A stretch of DNA of 64,000 bases from Collybiopsis luxurians FD-317 M1 (GCA_000827265.1 KN834812.1:71740-135739), one strand, 5' to 3'. Shown: positions 24,420-35,886, counted from the stretch's first letter. Notes: generated from the sequence alone by a model not told the origin. Numbers and translations are program-made.

Positions 24420-26402
24420 ATGGCGTTGTATACTGCAGTGTTGATCTCTCTGTCATTCTGCTACTTGGCTGGACTAGCTCTCTACCGACTTTTTTTTCAC
24501 CCTCTTCACAAATATCCTGGTCCGGTACTTGCGGCAGTGAGCAGCTGGTACGAAGTGTTTTACAATTTTGTCTTGGGAGGAGAGTGGGTGGCAGAGATTG
24601 AGAAGATGCATAAATTGTATGGTGCGCTCTTCGATGTTTCCTCGAGGGACGTCTGATTTTGAACCTTGCCATCTTTCAGGTCCTGTGGTTCGAACCGGTC
24701 CCAACACGGTCAGTTAATGTCCGCTCGCATACTGCACAAACACGCTTTTTCTTAGATAAAATTTCAGTTGCACTTCAATGATAGACGCGCCTACCATGAT
24801 ATATACAGCAATGGAAATACACTTGTCAAGGAACCACGATTCTACGGCGCAATTTTCGTCCATGCACTCGGATCGTCCACGGCGTTCTCTGATCTCCAAC
24901 AGTCAAGGAATAGGAGAAGCCTGTTGGGACCGTCGTTTTCGCGCCAGGCGGTAATGAAGCTTGAATATACGATACAAGAGAAGGTATATTTTTCCGACCC
25001 GGCTCGAGCAAACACTATTTGATTTTTACGACGACGGGCACATAGGTGGACCGATTAGTGGCCCTGCTTGAAAAATTATACCGCTCCCCAGAGTCGACCG
25101 TAATGCTATCGATCGCATACCGGTCTCTGACCACTGATGTGATCACTGAATACTGCTTCGCTAATTCTGCCAACACACTTTCTGATCCAAACTTTGCTCA
25201 TCCAATTGCGCTGGAAACGCGAAATCTGATCAAAAGGATATGGATTCAAACTTATTTCCCTTTTGTTGTCCGCCTAATAGCACGTATACCGCAAGAATTC
25301 ATCTTATGGCTATTTCCTAAATTCAGGACTTTCGTGGACGTGAAAGCAAGGTTCGAACAGCAAATTGACAACTTCATCAGTAATCCTGAAGACCTAATTA
25401 CTGCTGAGCATGAGACAATCTATCATCATCTTTTGCTACCAAAAGACCCAGAGTTGCGACCATCAAGGACATACCTGATCCATGAAGCCTTTCTACTTGT
25501 TGGTGCGGGGAGCGATACAGTCGGGCATGCGTGCACCGTTGGAACATATTTTGCACTCCAGGATCATTCAATTCGTTCCAGGCTTGCTGAAGAGCTTAAG
25601 GAAGCTTGGCCTGATAAAGATAGACCATTAAGTTTTACTACTCTGGAGAAATTACCATACCTAGTACGTGATAAACCGCTTTGGCACCTTCTTTTGTTTC
25701 GCGTAATAACAGCGAATACTTTACAGACTGCATTTATCAAAGAATCTCTCCGCATGTCTATCGGCCCCATGCACCCTTTGCCTCGAGTTGTAGGGGATGA
25801 AACACCTGAGATAAGTGGTCAGAATGTACCTCCCGGCGTAAGTGCTAAGGTCCTCAGTATTCTCAAAAGCAAGAGGTTAACAACTGTCATCCTGCAGACT
25901 ATTGTGGGGATGAGCCATTATTTCATGCACATGAACCCCGAAGTGTTCAGTGACCCAGATACCTTCAATCCGGATCGATGGCTAGTTCGGGGTACTAGTG
26001 AAATGATGCTGGATTTGGTTTCGTTTAGTAAAGGACCTCATCAATGGTAAGCCATTGAAAATTTTGGCACTGAATATATTTACTGACAAACATTTAGCCT
26101 GGGGTTAAAGTGGGGCAATGCATTTTATCTTCCTGTTTAAACTCAAGTGTTTCCTTGAATTCAGTCTAGCATGGAGCGAACTTTACCTGATCCTTGGAAA
26201 CATCTTTCGAAAACTCGATTTGTCGCTCGTTGGTGAGAATGTGTATGTCTAGGCTCCAATTCTCAAAGTTGCAGTAAATTCTAATGGAACATAATTGTAA
26301 TACAGGGAAGGTGATCTGAAACTAGGAAAAGTGTTGGATTATGTAGCTCCGTCCTGGGTGAAAGCGGACTATAAAGTTTTTGTAAACCGGGTTCATGATT
26401 AA
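24420..26402 (+). CDS. Cytochrome P450 monooxygenase, copy A
   Basis: About nine exons give roughly 505 residues. There is an N-terminal membrane anchor (VLISLSFCYLAGLALYRLFF), the Pro-rich hinge HPLHKYPGPVLA, GPVVRTGPNT in a 29-nt exon, the I-helix GAGSDTVGHA, the K-helix KESLR (ExxR), FNPDRWL (PERF region) and the heme loop FSKGPHQCLGLNLAWSE. The Cys and the following LGLN are encoded by a 12-nt exon at 26098-26109 flanked by GT-AG introns. The stop is at 26400-26402. Sequence phrasing fits the fungal class around trichodiene oxygenase-like P450s; the substrate is unknown. Relative to copy B and most P450s, the conserved Arg of FxxGxRxCxG is His here (GPHQC), which could weaken heme propionate binding. 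It was duplicated in tandem with the gene at 27410. Confidence 0.88.
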
Positions 26403-27409
26403 TGGCAGTCTGGCAGGCGGAAATAATCTCTTTTGTATTTGTATTGAATTCAGCACTGGCTAGCCTATGTACAGTTAAGCAATGTCAAAGTTGCAGCTTT
26501 AGACGACGGTCCGACCGGAGCGGCCGAAGGCCGTTATGAGCTTCAGCGTTTAATCTTTCTTTTTTCTTTTTTTTTTTTGGCTCTTCACTGCCGCAAGTAA
26601 GTAAAGCTAGTTACGAAGGGGTGGGGAGCCGCAACTATACTAGTTGGGCTCCGTTCGCTTAGGGGGTGTCTCCGTTGGGGTGTCCGCCGGGGATGTTGTA
26701 GCTACGAGTAGTGTTTGAGCGTACTATGAGGTGGGTAAGGGTATAGGAAGGCGTTTACTTTTTCAAATCCCAACCACTCAGTGTTCTTTTTGTTTAAAGA
26801 AAAATACTTACAAAAAAGTCGCAAGCTTGGCAATTGACTTTCGTACTGGCCAGTCAATGTGAGAGAGGGGCCGCCGCGAGAAGTCGCGCAGCAGTATCGA
26901 ATCCGGGATTTGCTGTCAACGAGTCAAGATCTTTTTAGTTACTGAAGTCTGAGGGAAAGGCCGCGAGAGCGCTTTCAGTTTACCACCCAGATACGAACAG
27001 TTAAGAGAGCTTGTGGCCACGAGGACAAAGCGGGCTTGAAGGACTGAGGGTTTAGGACTTGCGGTATGGGTACTGTAGGGATGAATGATAGTACATGTTT
27101 GACGCGTTGAACAAGGAGGTGGTAAGAAACAGAAACACGCTACAGGGCTGCCGGACCAAACCAGGAACCTTCACAATACGGCCACAAACGGATTCAACAC
27201 CTGCCATAAGGACGAATCCTACACCTCGTAATAAGGTTCATTCTACGGAAAATTTTACCACAGGCTCTCATTCGTGTGAATGGCGGAGTAAATATAGCAT
27301 TTGGGATCGTGAAGACCTGTTCGGCAGGTGACATGGACATTGGATGGTATTATTGTATATATAGGTCCTATAGGTCCATACCGACGCTGCTTGACCTGAC
27401 CAACCCAGA
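26403..27409. other. Spacer between the two P450 genes
   Basis: Contains T-rich and G-rich low-complexity tracts and a GTCCGACCGGAGC block. 26750-26825 resembles 30000-30075, and 26505-26520 resembles 29940-29955. The last 180 bases are the duplicated P450 promoter. No gene seen. Confidence 0.5.
27354..27367 (+). promoter_or_regulatory. TATA box, P450 copy B
   Basis: TGTATATATAGGTCC, about 45 bases before the ATG. It is followed by a short duplicated TATAGGTCC that is absent from copy A. Confidence 0.5.
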
Positions 27410-29391
27410 ATGGCGTTGTATACTGCAGTGTTGATCTCTCTGTCTTTCTGCTATTTGGCTGGACTAGCTCTCTACCGACTTTTTTTCCATCCTCTTCACA
27501 AATATCCCGGTCCAGTACTTGCGGCAGTGAGCAGCTGGTACGAAGTATTTTACAATTTTGTCTTGGGAGGAGAGTGGATGGCAGAGATTGAGAAGATGCA
27601 TAAATTGTATGGTGCGCTCTTCGATGTTTCCTCGAGGGACGTCTGATTTTGAACCTTGCCATTTGTCAGGTCCTGTGGTTCGAACCGGTCCCAACAGAGT
27701 CAGCTAACGTCCACTCGCATACTGCACAAACATGCTTTTTCTTAGATAAAATTTCAGTTGCACTTCAATGATAGGCGCGCCTACCATGATATATACAGTA
27801 ATGGAAATACACTTGTCAAGGAACCACGATTCTACGGCAGTCTTTTCGTCCATGCACCCGAATCATCTCTGGTTTTCAGTGATCTCCAACAGTCAAAGAT
27901 CAGAAGAAGCCTACTAGCACCGTCATTTTCGCGCCAGGCGGTGATGAAACTTGAATATACAATACAAGAGAAGGTATATTTTTCCGACCTAGCCCGAGCA
28001 AACACTGTTTTATTTTCATGACGCCGGGCACATAGGTGGACCGATTAGTTGCCCTGCTTGAAAACTTCTACCGCTCCCCAGAGTCCAGCGTAATGCTATC
28101 GATTGCATACCGGTCTCTGACCACTGATGTGATCACTGAATACTGCTTCGCTAATTCTGCTAACACACTTTCTGATCCAAACTTTGCTCATCCAATCGCG
28201 CTAGAATCGCAAAATCTTGTCAAAAGGATATGGATTCAAACTTATTTTCCTTTTGTTGTCCGCCTGGTGGCCAGTATACCACAAGAATTCATCTTATGGC
28301 TCTTTCCTAAATTCAAGACTTTTGCGGATGTGAAGGCAAGGTTCGAGCAACAAGTTGACAACTTCATCAGTAATCCTGAGGACATGACTACTGCTGAGCA
28401 TGAGACGATCTACCATCATCTTTTGCTACCAAAAGACCCAGAGTTGCGACCATCGAGGACATCCCTAATCCATGAAGCATTTCTACTGGTTGGTGCCGGG
28501 AGCGATACAGTCGGACATGCGTGCACCGTTGGAACATATTTTGCACTCCAAGCTCATTCAATTCGTTCCAGGCTCGTCGACGAGCTTAAGGAAGCTTGGC
28601 CTAATAAAGATAGACCATTAAGTTTTACTACGCTGGAGAAGTTACCATATCTAGTAAGTGATGGATCGCTTTGACACCTTTTTTTGCGTAATGATGGCGA
28701 ATACTTTACAGACTGCGTTTATCAAAGAAGCACTCCGTATGTCCATTGGTGTAATACACCCTTTGCCTCGGGTTGTAGGGGATGAAACGCCTGAGATAAA
28801 TGGCCAAAATATACCTCCTGGCGTAAGTACTAGTCAGCATTCACACAAGAAAGAAGTTACTAGCGGTCGTCTGCGCAGACTATTGTAGGGATGAGCCAGT
28901 ATTTCATGCACATGAACTCCGAAATGTTTAATGACCCTTCTACCTTCAATCCGGATCGCTGGTTAGTTGAGAATACTGGCGAAATGATGCTGGATCTCGT
29001 TCCGTTTAGTAAAGGACCTCGTCAGTGGTAAGCCATTGAAGATTCTGGCGCTGAATATATTTACTGACAAACATTCAGCCTGGGATTAAAGTGCGGCATT
29101 GCATTATTGCATTTTATCTTCCTGTCCAAGCTCAAGTGTTTTCTTCAATCCAGTCTAGCATGGAGCGAGCTTTACCTGATCCTTGGAAACATCTTTCGAA
29201 AACTCGATTTATCCCTCATCGGGGAGAACGTGTATGTCTGTGCTCTAATTCTCCAAGATGCAGTAAATTCTAATAGAACACAATCGTAATTCAGGGAAGG
29301 TGATTTGAAACTGGGAAAACTGTTGGACTATGCAGTTCCGTCCTGGGTAAAATCGGAGTATAAAGTGTTCGTAAAACGGGTTCATGATTAA
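27410..29391 (+). CDS. Cytochrome P450 monooxygenase, copy B
   Basis: Tandem paralogue of copy A with the same exon layout and very high similarity. The exon 1 proteins differ by a single residue (EWV/EWM), and exon 4 shows scattered substitutions (for example LIARIPQE/LVASIPQE). Motifs: anchor VLISLSFCYLAGLALYRLFF, GAGSDTVGHA, KEALR, FNPDRWL and PFSKGPRQCLGLNLAWSE, so the heme loop has the normal Arg. The 12-nt heme exon is at 29079-29090, with donor gtgcgg. The stop is at 29389-29391. The donor after GPVVRTGPN differs from copy A (CAACAGA|gtcagc against CAACACG|gtcagt). This changes Thr to Arg at the exon end and weakens the -1 position, but splicing is still possible. It looks functional. 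Confidence 0.87.
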
Positions 29392-29786
29392 TGGTTCTCA
29401 GTCGTGAGCCCAGGCGGAAGTAATCTCTTCGAAACGTTGTAACATGTATTAGGATTGAATTAAGGACTGGCTCACCGATGTACTTGCAAGTTTTATTTGC
29501 TCGGAAAGATTCACGGAGTGGGGTTGAAGGTTCGAACCAGCACCCTATCTGAGCATCCGAGCACGTCCGACCAAAAATTTCCAGGATCCTCACCCAAAGG
29601 ACGAGTACTCGCTGCGGATCATCGAACAACGGAATGAGGTTTACGAACCTCTCGACTATGTCAATAGGGGCGAGGCACATTAAGTGGGGAGGCTTCAGCT
29701 GGGAGGAGGTGGGTTCTGTAGTGCAGAAAAGCTCAAAATTCACCGAGATTAAAAATATAGAAATCAGAGTATTGCCTAGTACCAGT

Positions 29787-29930
29787 GCCGAGTGGGAGTT
29801 ATTGGTTGAGGAGGGAAGGGCTCGGAGTACCGTCTGAAGTTGTACGACCTACATCTACTGCCGTAGGTATTGTGTTTCTCTTATATAGATACCACCGTGA
29901 CCCATCCAAATCTTTCATCCCTCATTTGTG
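29787..29930 (+). pseudogene. Fragment of the enolase-superfamily dehydratase 3' end
   Basis: GCCGAGTGGGAGTTATTGG is identical to 23664-23682 inside the last exon of the dehydratase. It is followed after a deletion by a 'TAGGTATTG ... TTATATAGATACCA' sequence matching the 3' flank at 23742-23790. This is a leftover of a larger duplication that included the dehydratase end and the P450. Confidence 0.7.
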
Positions 29931-30474
29931 CGCGATGTACGGTCCGACCGGGGCCAAACCGGGGCGGGTTCACACCAAAGTTTGAGCTTAAGCGCTTGAG
30001 CGCCTACTCTTTCAAACCCCAACTGCTCAATTTTTTTCCCGTTCAAAGAAAGCTGTTCAAGAAAGTGCTCAGTCTGTGCTGAGAAATAACCACGTAGATT
30101 CTGCAACTTTCCGTAGCCTCCTCGCGACGACGCAAAGTGAGCCGCACCCGACAGTCGCATCGAACAAGTCCAAATTTAGATCGAGAACGATGGCGTGGCT
30201 ATTTGGATTCCCGCATCGTATACACCAAGGGTGTGTCAGACTATTCTATTCTAATTTCTATGAATATCGAATAGATAGGTCTTTCGTCTTCTACTTGCAA
30301 CTTGCATTCCAGTATAGGAATCGCCCCCGTAAAGGTAAGTACTTGGCAATTAGTAGTTGCTGGTCACCGATGCCGGAGGGTCGGAAAGGAAGAAAGTTGT
30401 TGTCAGATAAGTTATGGATATGCGCAGTCCCTGCGGACCCCGCATCTTTTGTATGGAAAAACCTTTGAAAAGTC

Positions 30475-30483
30475 TTTATAAAA
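30475..30483 (+). promoter_or_regulatory. TATA box of the GH3 gene
   Basis: TTTATAAAAAG about 70 bases before the ATG at 30551. Confidence 0.4.
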
Positions 30484-30550
30484 AGATGTGCCAAGCCGCC
30501 TCGTTGCTCAATAATCAGAATCGTAAAGGCTTCCTTATTGTCGCTCCTTC

Positions 30551-33500
30551 ATGCTGCTACCAACCCTCCTCGCATGCTTGGCTCTCAATGGCCTAGGCGG
30601 TGCGATAGCCCAATCTTCCTCTACCCCGATGGCCTCTGCAACAGCTTCTTCGAGCTCCTCGCTCTCCTCCTCCTCCTCTTCCTCGTACAACGATACCGCG
30701 ATTTTGTCTTCGGGACACAGTAAGGAGCTGCTCCATTCTTTTCATGATCATTTCGTCTCTGTTTCGCATCTCAAAAGACTGATAACCTCCCCTTTTCCTT
30801 GCATTACAGTCGATCTCGGAGAATGGCAAGACGCGTACGAACAAGCTTCAGCTTTTGTTTCAAGTTTGACGAACGAGGAAAAAGTCTTGTTGATCACGAA
30901 GCAAGATATCACGGACAAGAATTTCACTGCTTTAACCGTCGTGGACAGTACCGTTGCCCCGAATAACTATTACTTTGTCTCGACGTTTCCTTGTACCGGG
31001 GCTCTTGCGATGGTGCGTCAAACCCGTCTGTCCCCCTTCTGTTCAATACCTACGTCATAATACGATTTTTTAAACATTGACAATGGTTGTTTTGCAGACG
31101 TGGGATAAGGATCTGATTTACACAGTTGGAAATGCGATTGGCTCTGAGCATTATAGCCTCGGTATTAATCTACTCGATGGCCCGGTTACTGCTCCGCTCG
31201 GAAGGATCCCTTGGGGAGGTGAGTTTACATATTCTTCATCTTCCTCCCACAGCGAAGACTTTGTAAGCCAGTTTTTGCTCACTTACTAAACTTTCTACTC
31301 CGCGGTAGGCCGCAACGATGAATCATTTGGACCAGACGCGTACTTGAACGGGGCTGGATTTGGTCGCATGGTCGCTGGGATATCAGACGCTGGTACGATG
31401 TCTATTGGCATGGTAAGTTTTTTAAACATTATGTTTACGTCCATTGGATGTCCATATCTCATTCGGCGCTCCTGCAGCACCTTATTCTTTACGAGCAGGA
31501 AACGAACCGTACAGGAGGGTCGAGTGGAATTGGCGGTGGCGGGGGTGCCGGGAGTACATCAAGTCCACCAGGCGGAGGGCAGGGAGACAATCAGACTAGT
31601 ACTTCCGACGCCGTGGCCTCTGGAAGTACATCAGCTCCGTCCAGCCAGAGTGGTGCTTTTGACTCAAGTGCTTCCGGAAGTACTTCGGATTCGTACAACG
31701 TCTTAGTAGATGACAAGGCCCTGCATGAAACGTACTTGCGCCCGTGGTATGATGGAGTGAAGAACGGTTTGGGAGGAGCGATGTATTTAGCATTCTACCT
31801 ACCTACTTTTAACCATGCTAATACGTGTCCTAGGTGTGCCATGAATCTCGTCAATGGTACTCGTTCCTGCGAAAGCGCTGAAGTAATGAACCACTACTTG
31901 AAGACCGAAATCGGTGCGTATCTAGAGATCTAGAGTCTTGTTTGTTCTTACCATAGTGCCCTAGGATTTCCTGGTTTTATGACGGCGGACGTCAATGGTC
32001 AACAATCAGTACGGTGTCTTCCTTATCATCCCATGTGTACATTCAATAACATGGATTAATGTAGAGCTATAACGCCGCCAACAGTGGCCTTGACGTTAGT
32101 AGTACGCAGTACTGGTCAAATGAAACTATCCTTGACGGGATTAGCAACGGTTCTCTAAGCCAGACTCGCCTCGATGACATGGCTATTCGAAACGTCATGG
32201 CGTGGTACAAGAGCGGCCAAAGCTCCGGCATGCCAGCCTATATCAGCGCCCAGGAATATTCCAAGGTTCGGGCAAATCACAGGTGTGTGTTTCTTCGCAG
32301 ATGCTATTCGCCAACCGGCCACTCAATGGTACGAGTAGTGCAGTCATCCGTGACACTGCTGCCCAGTCAATAGTTCTTCTCAAGAACAATGGCGTTCTCC
32401 CTCTCGGCAATGATACGCTTACTATGGCTCTCTTCGGTGCTCACGCGGGCCCTGCGGTAGGTGGACCGAACTTTGAGTTCTCCGTTACCGGAACTGCAGA
32501 CACGTACCAAGGTCATCTAGCTGCAGCGGGTGGATCCGGAACCGGCTCGATGTCGTATCTGGTTACACCTCACCATGCTCTGACGAACATCGCTCGAGAG
32601 AACGGGATGATGTTATTCTGGATCATGAATAATACTTGGACCAGTTCCAGCGGAGGTGGAATCGCTGGAGTGGACTTTTCGGGAGGAACAGGTACTTCTA
32701 TCACTTATGCCGACTATGCTGAGCAAGCGGAAGTCTCGATCGTGTTTATCAACGCATGGTCTGGTGAGGGTGCAGATCGATCTGAACTGAGGGATACCGA
32801 ACAGGATGAGCTGGTGACTACTATTGCAGCCAGCTGTAACAATACGATTGTATGTTTGTCTTCAATCTGGGACTGATTTGATTTTTTCTGAAATTTCATG
32901 TTCATAGGTTGTCGTTAATACCGTTGGACCTCGTATTCTTGATAGCTGGATAGAAAATGAAAATATCACTGCAGTACTATACGGTAGTGAGTATCCGTAT
33001 TGCAATAATTCGGTGAAAATTTCTGACCGGTCTTCCAGGTATGCTCGGCCAAGAATCCGGCAACTCCATCGTTGATGTACTTTACGGACGCATCAACCCC
33101 TCTGGTCGCCTGCCGTACACAATTGCCAAGAACGAATCAGACTACTCGCAGTTCGCTATTTGCATTACGGCGACGTGCAATTTCACTGAAGGAAATCTGA
33201 TTGATTACAAGTGGTTCGATGCTCTGGATGTGACTCCTCGATATGAGTTCGGTTATGGACTTTCGTACACCACCTTCTCCTACCAGAACTTCTCGGTGCA
33301 AGCGAACAGTGACTTGGCCGCAGGTATGTTCACTGGAGCGTATGCTGTTGGCGGACGTACAGATCTCTGGGATAATGCCGCTACCATCACGCTTTCGGTC
33401 ACCAATAACGGGACCGTTGCGGGGGCCGAGATCGTTCAGTTATATATGACTTATCCCGACGTTGCTGATCAGCCCATTCGACAGTTGCGAGGATTTGAGA

Positions 33501-33673
33501 AGATATCGATCGAGCCAGGAGCTTCGGGCACTGTGACGTTCCAGCTGCTAAAGCGCGATTTTGCTTTCTGGAATGTTACTGCTCAAGAATGGGGTGTGGC
33601 GTCCGGGCAATACAATTTGTACGGCGGAGCTAGTTCGAGGGATCTGAGAGTGCAAACCACTCTGAGAATCTGA
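30551..33673 (+). CDS. Secreted glycoside hydrolase family 3 (beta-glucosidase-like)
   Basis: Multi-exon gene of about 840 residues. Signal peptide MLLPTLLACLALNGLGGAIA, then a Ser-rich stretch. The TIM barrel includes TWDKDLIYTVGNAIGSEH, GRIPWGGRNDESFGPDAYL, HLILYEQETNRTG, GAMCAMNLVNGTRSCESA and FPGFMTADVNGQQS with the expected nucleophile Asp. The alpha/beta sandwich begins IRDTAAQSIVLLKNNGVLPL and contains the proposed acid/base Glu in AWSGEGADR. It is followed by GNSIVDVLYGRINPSGRLPY and a C-terminal fibronectin III-like domain (LYMTYPDVADQPIRQLRGFE) to the stop at 33671-33673. About 70 residues of Gly/Ser/Thr-rich sequence are inserted after EQETNRTG. Two barrel positions differ from typical enzymes: the Lys of the KHF motif is Met (IGM-HLI), and the PLGVR segment after the first-loop Asp is VAPNN. 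The frame stays open through all introns, including one of about 53 nt at 32282-32334. It faces a Gal80-like gene with 71 bases between stops. Confidence 0.9.
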
Positions 33674-33744
33674 AAGAATCGCCAGGTCATTCTCTTATTG
33701 CTGGACTCGAATAGATACGATATCTGTCATTAGCCATAGAAGGT

Positions 33745-34978
33745 CTACAAATCGACTCTTCTTCCTTCGTTTGCACTTTGGGTTATGGCGTCCAAGACCT
33801 CCTTCACCTTCAGCGCTTGTTCCAGATTCGCAAAGCTCTCCTCTTTTCCATTTGCAATGGCCTCCCATAGCACTTTAGAAGGATTAGCATCCTGAGTTGA
33901 CAACTCAACCTTTTGGCCATCTAGAAATACCTCTGGCGTGGCATCGAAGAATCCACGTTTTCCTGCTGGTTCCGGATCGATGAGACGAAGAGAGCATTTC
34001 TCTCCCTGAATGATCCACTGGAAATCGGACTCTTTGACCCCGGATTGGAGGTGCACATTGAACGCAGCACCGCTCTTCAGCAAGCCGCTTACACACACTT
34101 GAGTTGGCCCATTCTGTGGCAGAACCTCACCCGTGGGCTTTCCACTGCTCAGATCTACAACCACAGAAGATTGGACTTGGTTCTTGGTTACGGCGGATAC
34201 GGACGAGATAGGGCCAAGAAGGTGGGTGAACAGATCGAGTGCATGACCACCTAATATATCGAGAAGGGTAGCCCCGTTGGATGGTTCGAGGGCATATTTG
34301 GCAAAATCGGGAGTCGTGTGGCCCCAGAATTGGGCCGAAACCATCTGTCGCGAAAAGCATTAGTTTGATCATGCCACAAGGACGAAGCGGGAGGCATACA
34401 AAGGTTGAAGAAACTATCTTTCCCAGTTTCCCACTATCGATCGCCGATTTTGCCTTAAAAATATGTATCAGAAGTGTTACAGGTGGTTATCAAAAAATGC
34501 AAATACTTACCTCGAGCGCAAAATTTGCGAATCTCGCCTGGCAACCAACCACAGTTTTAACTCCAGCCTTTTTTGCAGCCTCATAAAGCTCCTTTGTCTC
34601 CGCCAGTTTCCTACCAGCCGGCCATTCAATGAAGAAATCTTTCCCTGCGTCAATGACTTTCGTCGCTACTTCCTTGTGATGCAGCACTTTGACAGACACA
34701 ACTACCATGTCAACATCTTTATCCGCTGCAATATGCTCTGCGGAACCATGGTACGGTTTGATAGTAGCCTTCGTGCCCGTAGCCTTCGAGGCAAGTTCTG
34801 AGTACTTCGCTGCACTAGCTTCCGCGGATTCGGGCCTAGTAGTTGATACCGCAACAACGGAGTACCTAGACGACAAAGGTTTCTGAAAAAGTGGAGGTGC
34901 GAGTGCCGTGGATGCCCATCCGGATGTGGAGAGGCCAATGAAGCCCAATCGGATTGGTTTGGATTCTGAAGCGACCAT
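33745..34978 (-). CDS. Gal80-like Gfo/Idh/MocA-family protein, copy 1
   Basis: Three exons, about 373 residues. The N-terminal Rossmann fold begins MVASESKPIRLGFIGLSTSG (GxxxxG nucleotide-binding loop), then VVAVSTTRPESAEASA, HIAADKDVDMVVVSVKV, and FFIEWPAGRKLAETKELYEA, where the family EKP motif reads EWP. After the intron comes AKSAIDSGKLGKIVSSTF, then the C-terminal domain with GGHALDLFTHLLGPISSVSA and FQWIIQGEKCSLRLIDPEP. Overall this matches fungal Gal80-like proteins, which bind NAD(P) and act as regulators in yeast; a dehydrogenase role is unlikely without the Lys. Two positions differ from copies 2 and 3: VVGCQARF here against VVGFQMRF. The start at 34978 is shared by all copies, and an upstream in-frame Met is not needed. 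It converges on the GH3 gene. Confidence 0.87.
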
Positions 34979-35215
34979 GATGTCAGATGTCTTGTGAGGA
35001 TTTGTTAGAGCTTCGAAGACGAGTCGGTTTATATGGATTACTGAACTGAAAATGCTGACCAACTTCTTGGATGATCAGTACATTGCGTTGGGACGTCAGT
35101 TGAATTCGAGTTGAATTCGTCTTCTTCGTAGGATTATATAGCCCGAACCAAGCGGGATATTTCTGACGCATTGGAAAAGCTCTGAATCTCATATGCTGAC
35201 TGATTGACTGACTGG
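34979..35215. other. Upstream flank of Gal80-like copy 1, nearly identical to 38106-38342
   Basis: Promoter side of copy 1. It is almost base-for-base the same as the flank of copy 2 up to the edge of the assembly gap. Confidence 0.7.
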
Positions 35216-35886
35216 NNNNNNNNNNNNNNNNNNNNNNNNNNNNNNNNNNNNNNNNNNNNNNNNNNNNNNNNNNNNNNNNNNNNNNNNNNNNNNNNNNNNN
35301 NNNNNNNNNNNNNNNNNNNNNNNNNNNNNNNNNNNNNNNNNNNNNNNNNNNNNNNNNNNNNNNNNNNNNNNNNNNNNNNNNNNNNNNNNNNNNNNNNNNN
35401 NNNNNNNNNNNNNNNNNNNNNNNNNNNNNNNNNNNNNNNNNNNNNNNNNNNNNNNNNNNNNNNNNNNNNNNNNNNNNNNNNNNNNNNNNNNNNNNNNNNN
35501 NNNNNNNNNNNNNNNNNNNNNNNNNNNNNNNNNNNNNNNNNNNNNNNNNNNNNNNNNNNNNNNNNNNNNNNNNNNNNNNNNNNNNNNNNNNNNNNNNNNN
35601 NNNNNNNNNNNNNNNNNNNNNNNNNNNNNNNNNNNNNNNNNNNNNNNNNNNNNNNNNNNNNNNNNNNNNNNNNNNNNNNNNNNNNNNNNNNNNNNNNNNN
35701 NNNNNNNNNNNNNNNNNNNNNNNNNNNNNNNNNNNNNNNNNNNNNNNNNNNNNNNNNNNNNNNNNNNNNNNNNNNNNNNNNNNNNNNNNNNNNNNNNNNN
35801 NNNNNNNNNNNNNNNNNNNNNNNNNNNNNNNNNNNNNNNNNNNNNNNNNNNNNNNNNNNNNNNNNNNNNNNNNNNNNNNNNNNNNN
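35216..35886. other. Assembly gap (671 N)
   Basis: Unsequenced. The flanks (ACTGACTGG before, GAATCCGC after) occur at 38334-38342 and 38425-38432 in the neighbouring copy with only 82 bases between them. The true missing sequence may be far shorter than 671. Confidence 0.95.

Larger units (their letters stand above)
29392..30550. other. Intergenic with displaced duplicate fragments
   Basis: Contains the dehydratase 3' fragment (29787-29930) and the 29940-30075 block shared with 26505-26825. Nothing codes convincingly. 30180-30330 has short frames without motifs. Confidence 0.45.

Noticed and set aside
29060..29100. Apparent GT-to-AT donor mutation after CCTGGG in P450 copy B
   Set aside because: It arose from assuming a 6-nt exon. 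With a 12-nt exon the donors are gtgggg (copy A) and gtgcgg (copy B), and both give CLGLNLAWSE, so there is no lesion.
29521..29560. GGTTCGAACC sequence resembling a tRNA B box
   Set aside because: No matching A box, acceptor stem or anticodon arm at the right distance.
32265..32345. Frameshift in the GH3 gene near RANH
   Set aside because: An intron of about 53 nt from gtgtgtg to tacgag joins VRANH to SSAVIRDTAAQS in frame, matching the family.
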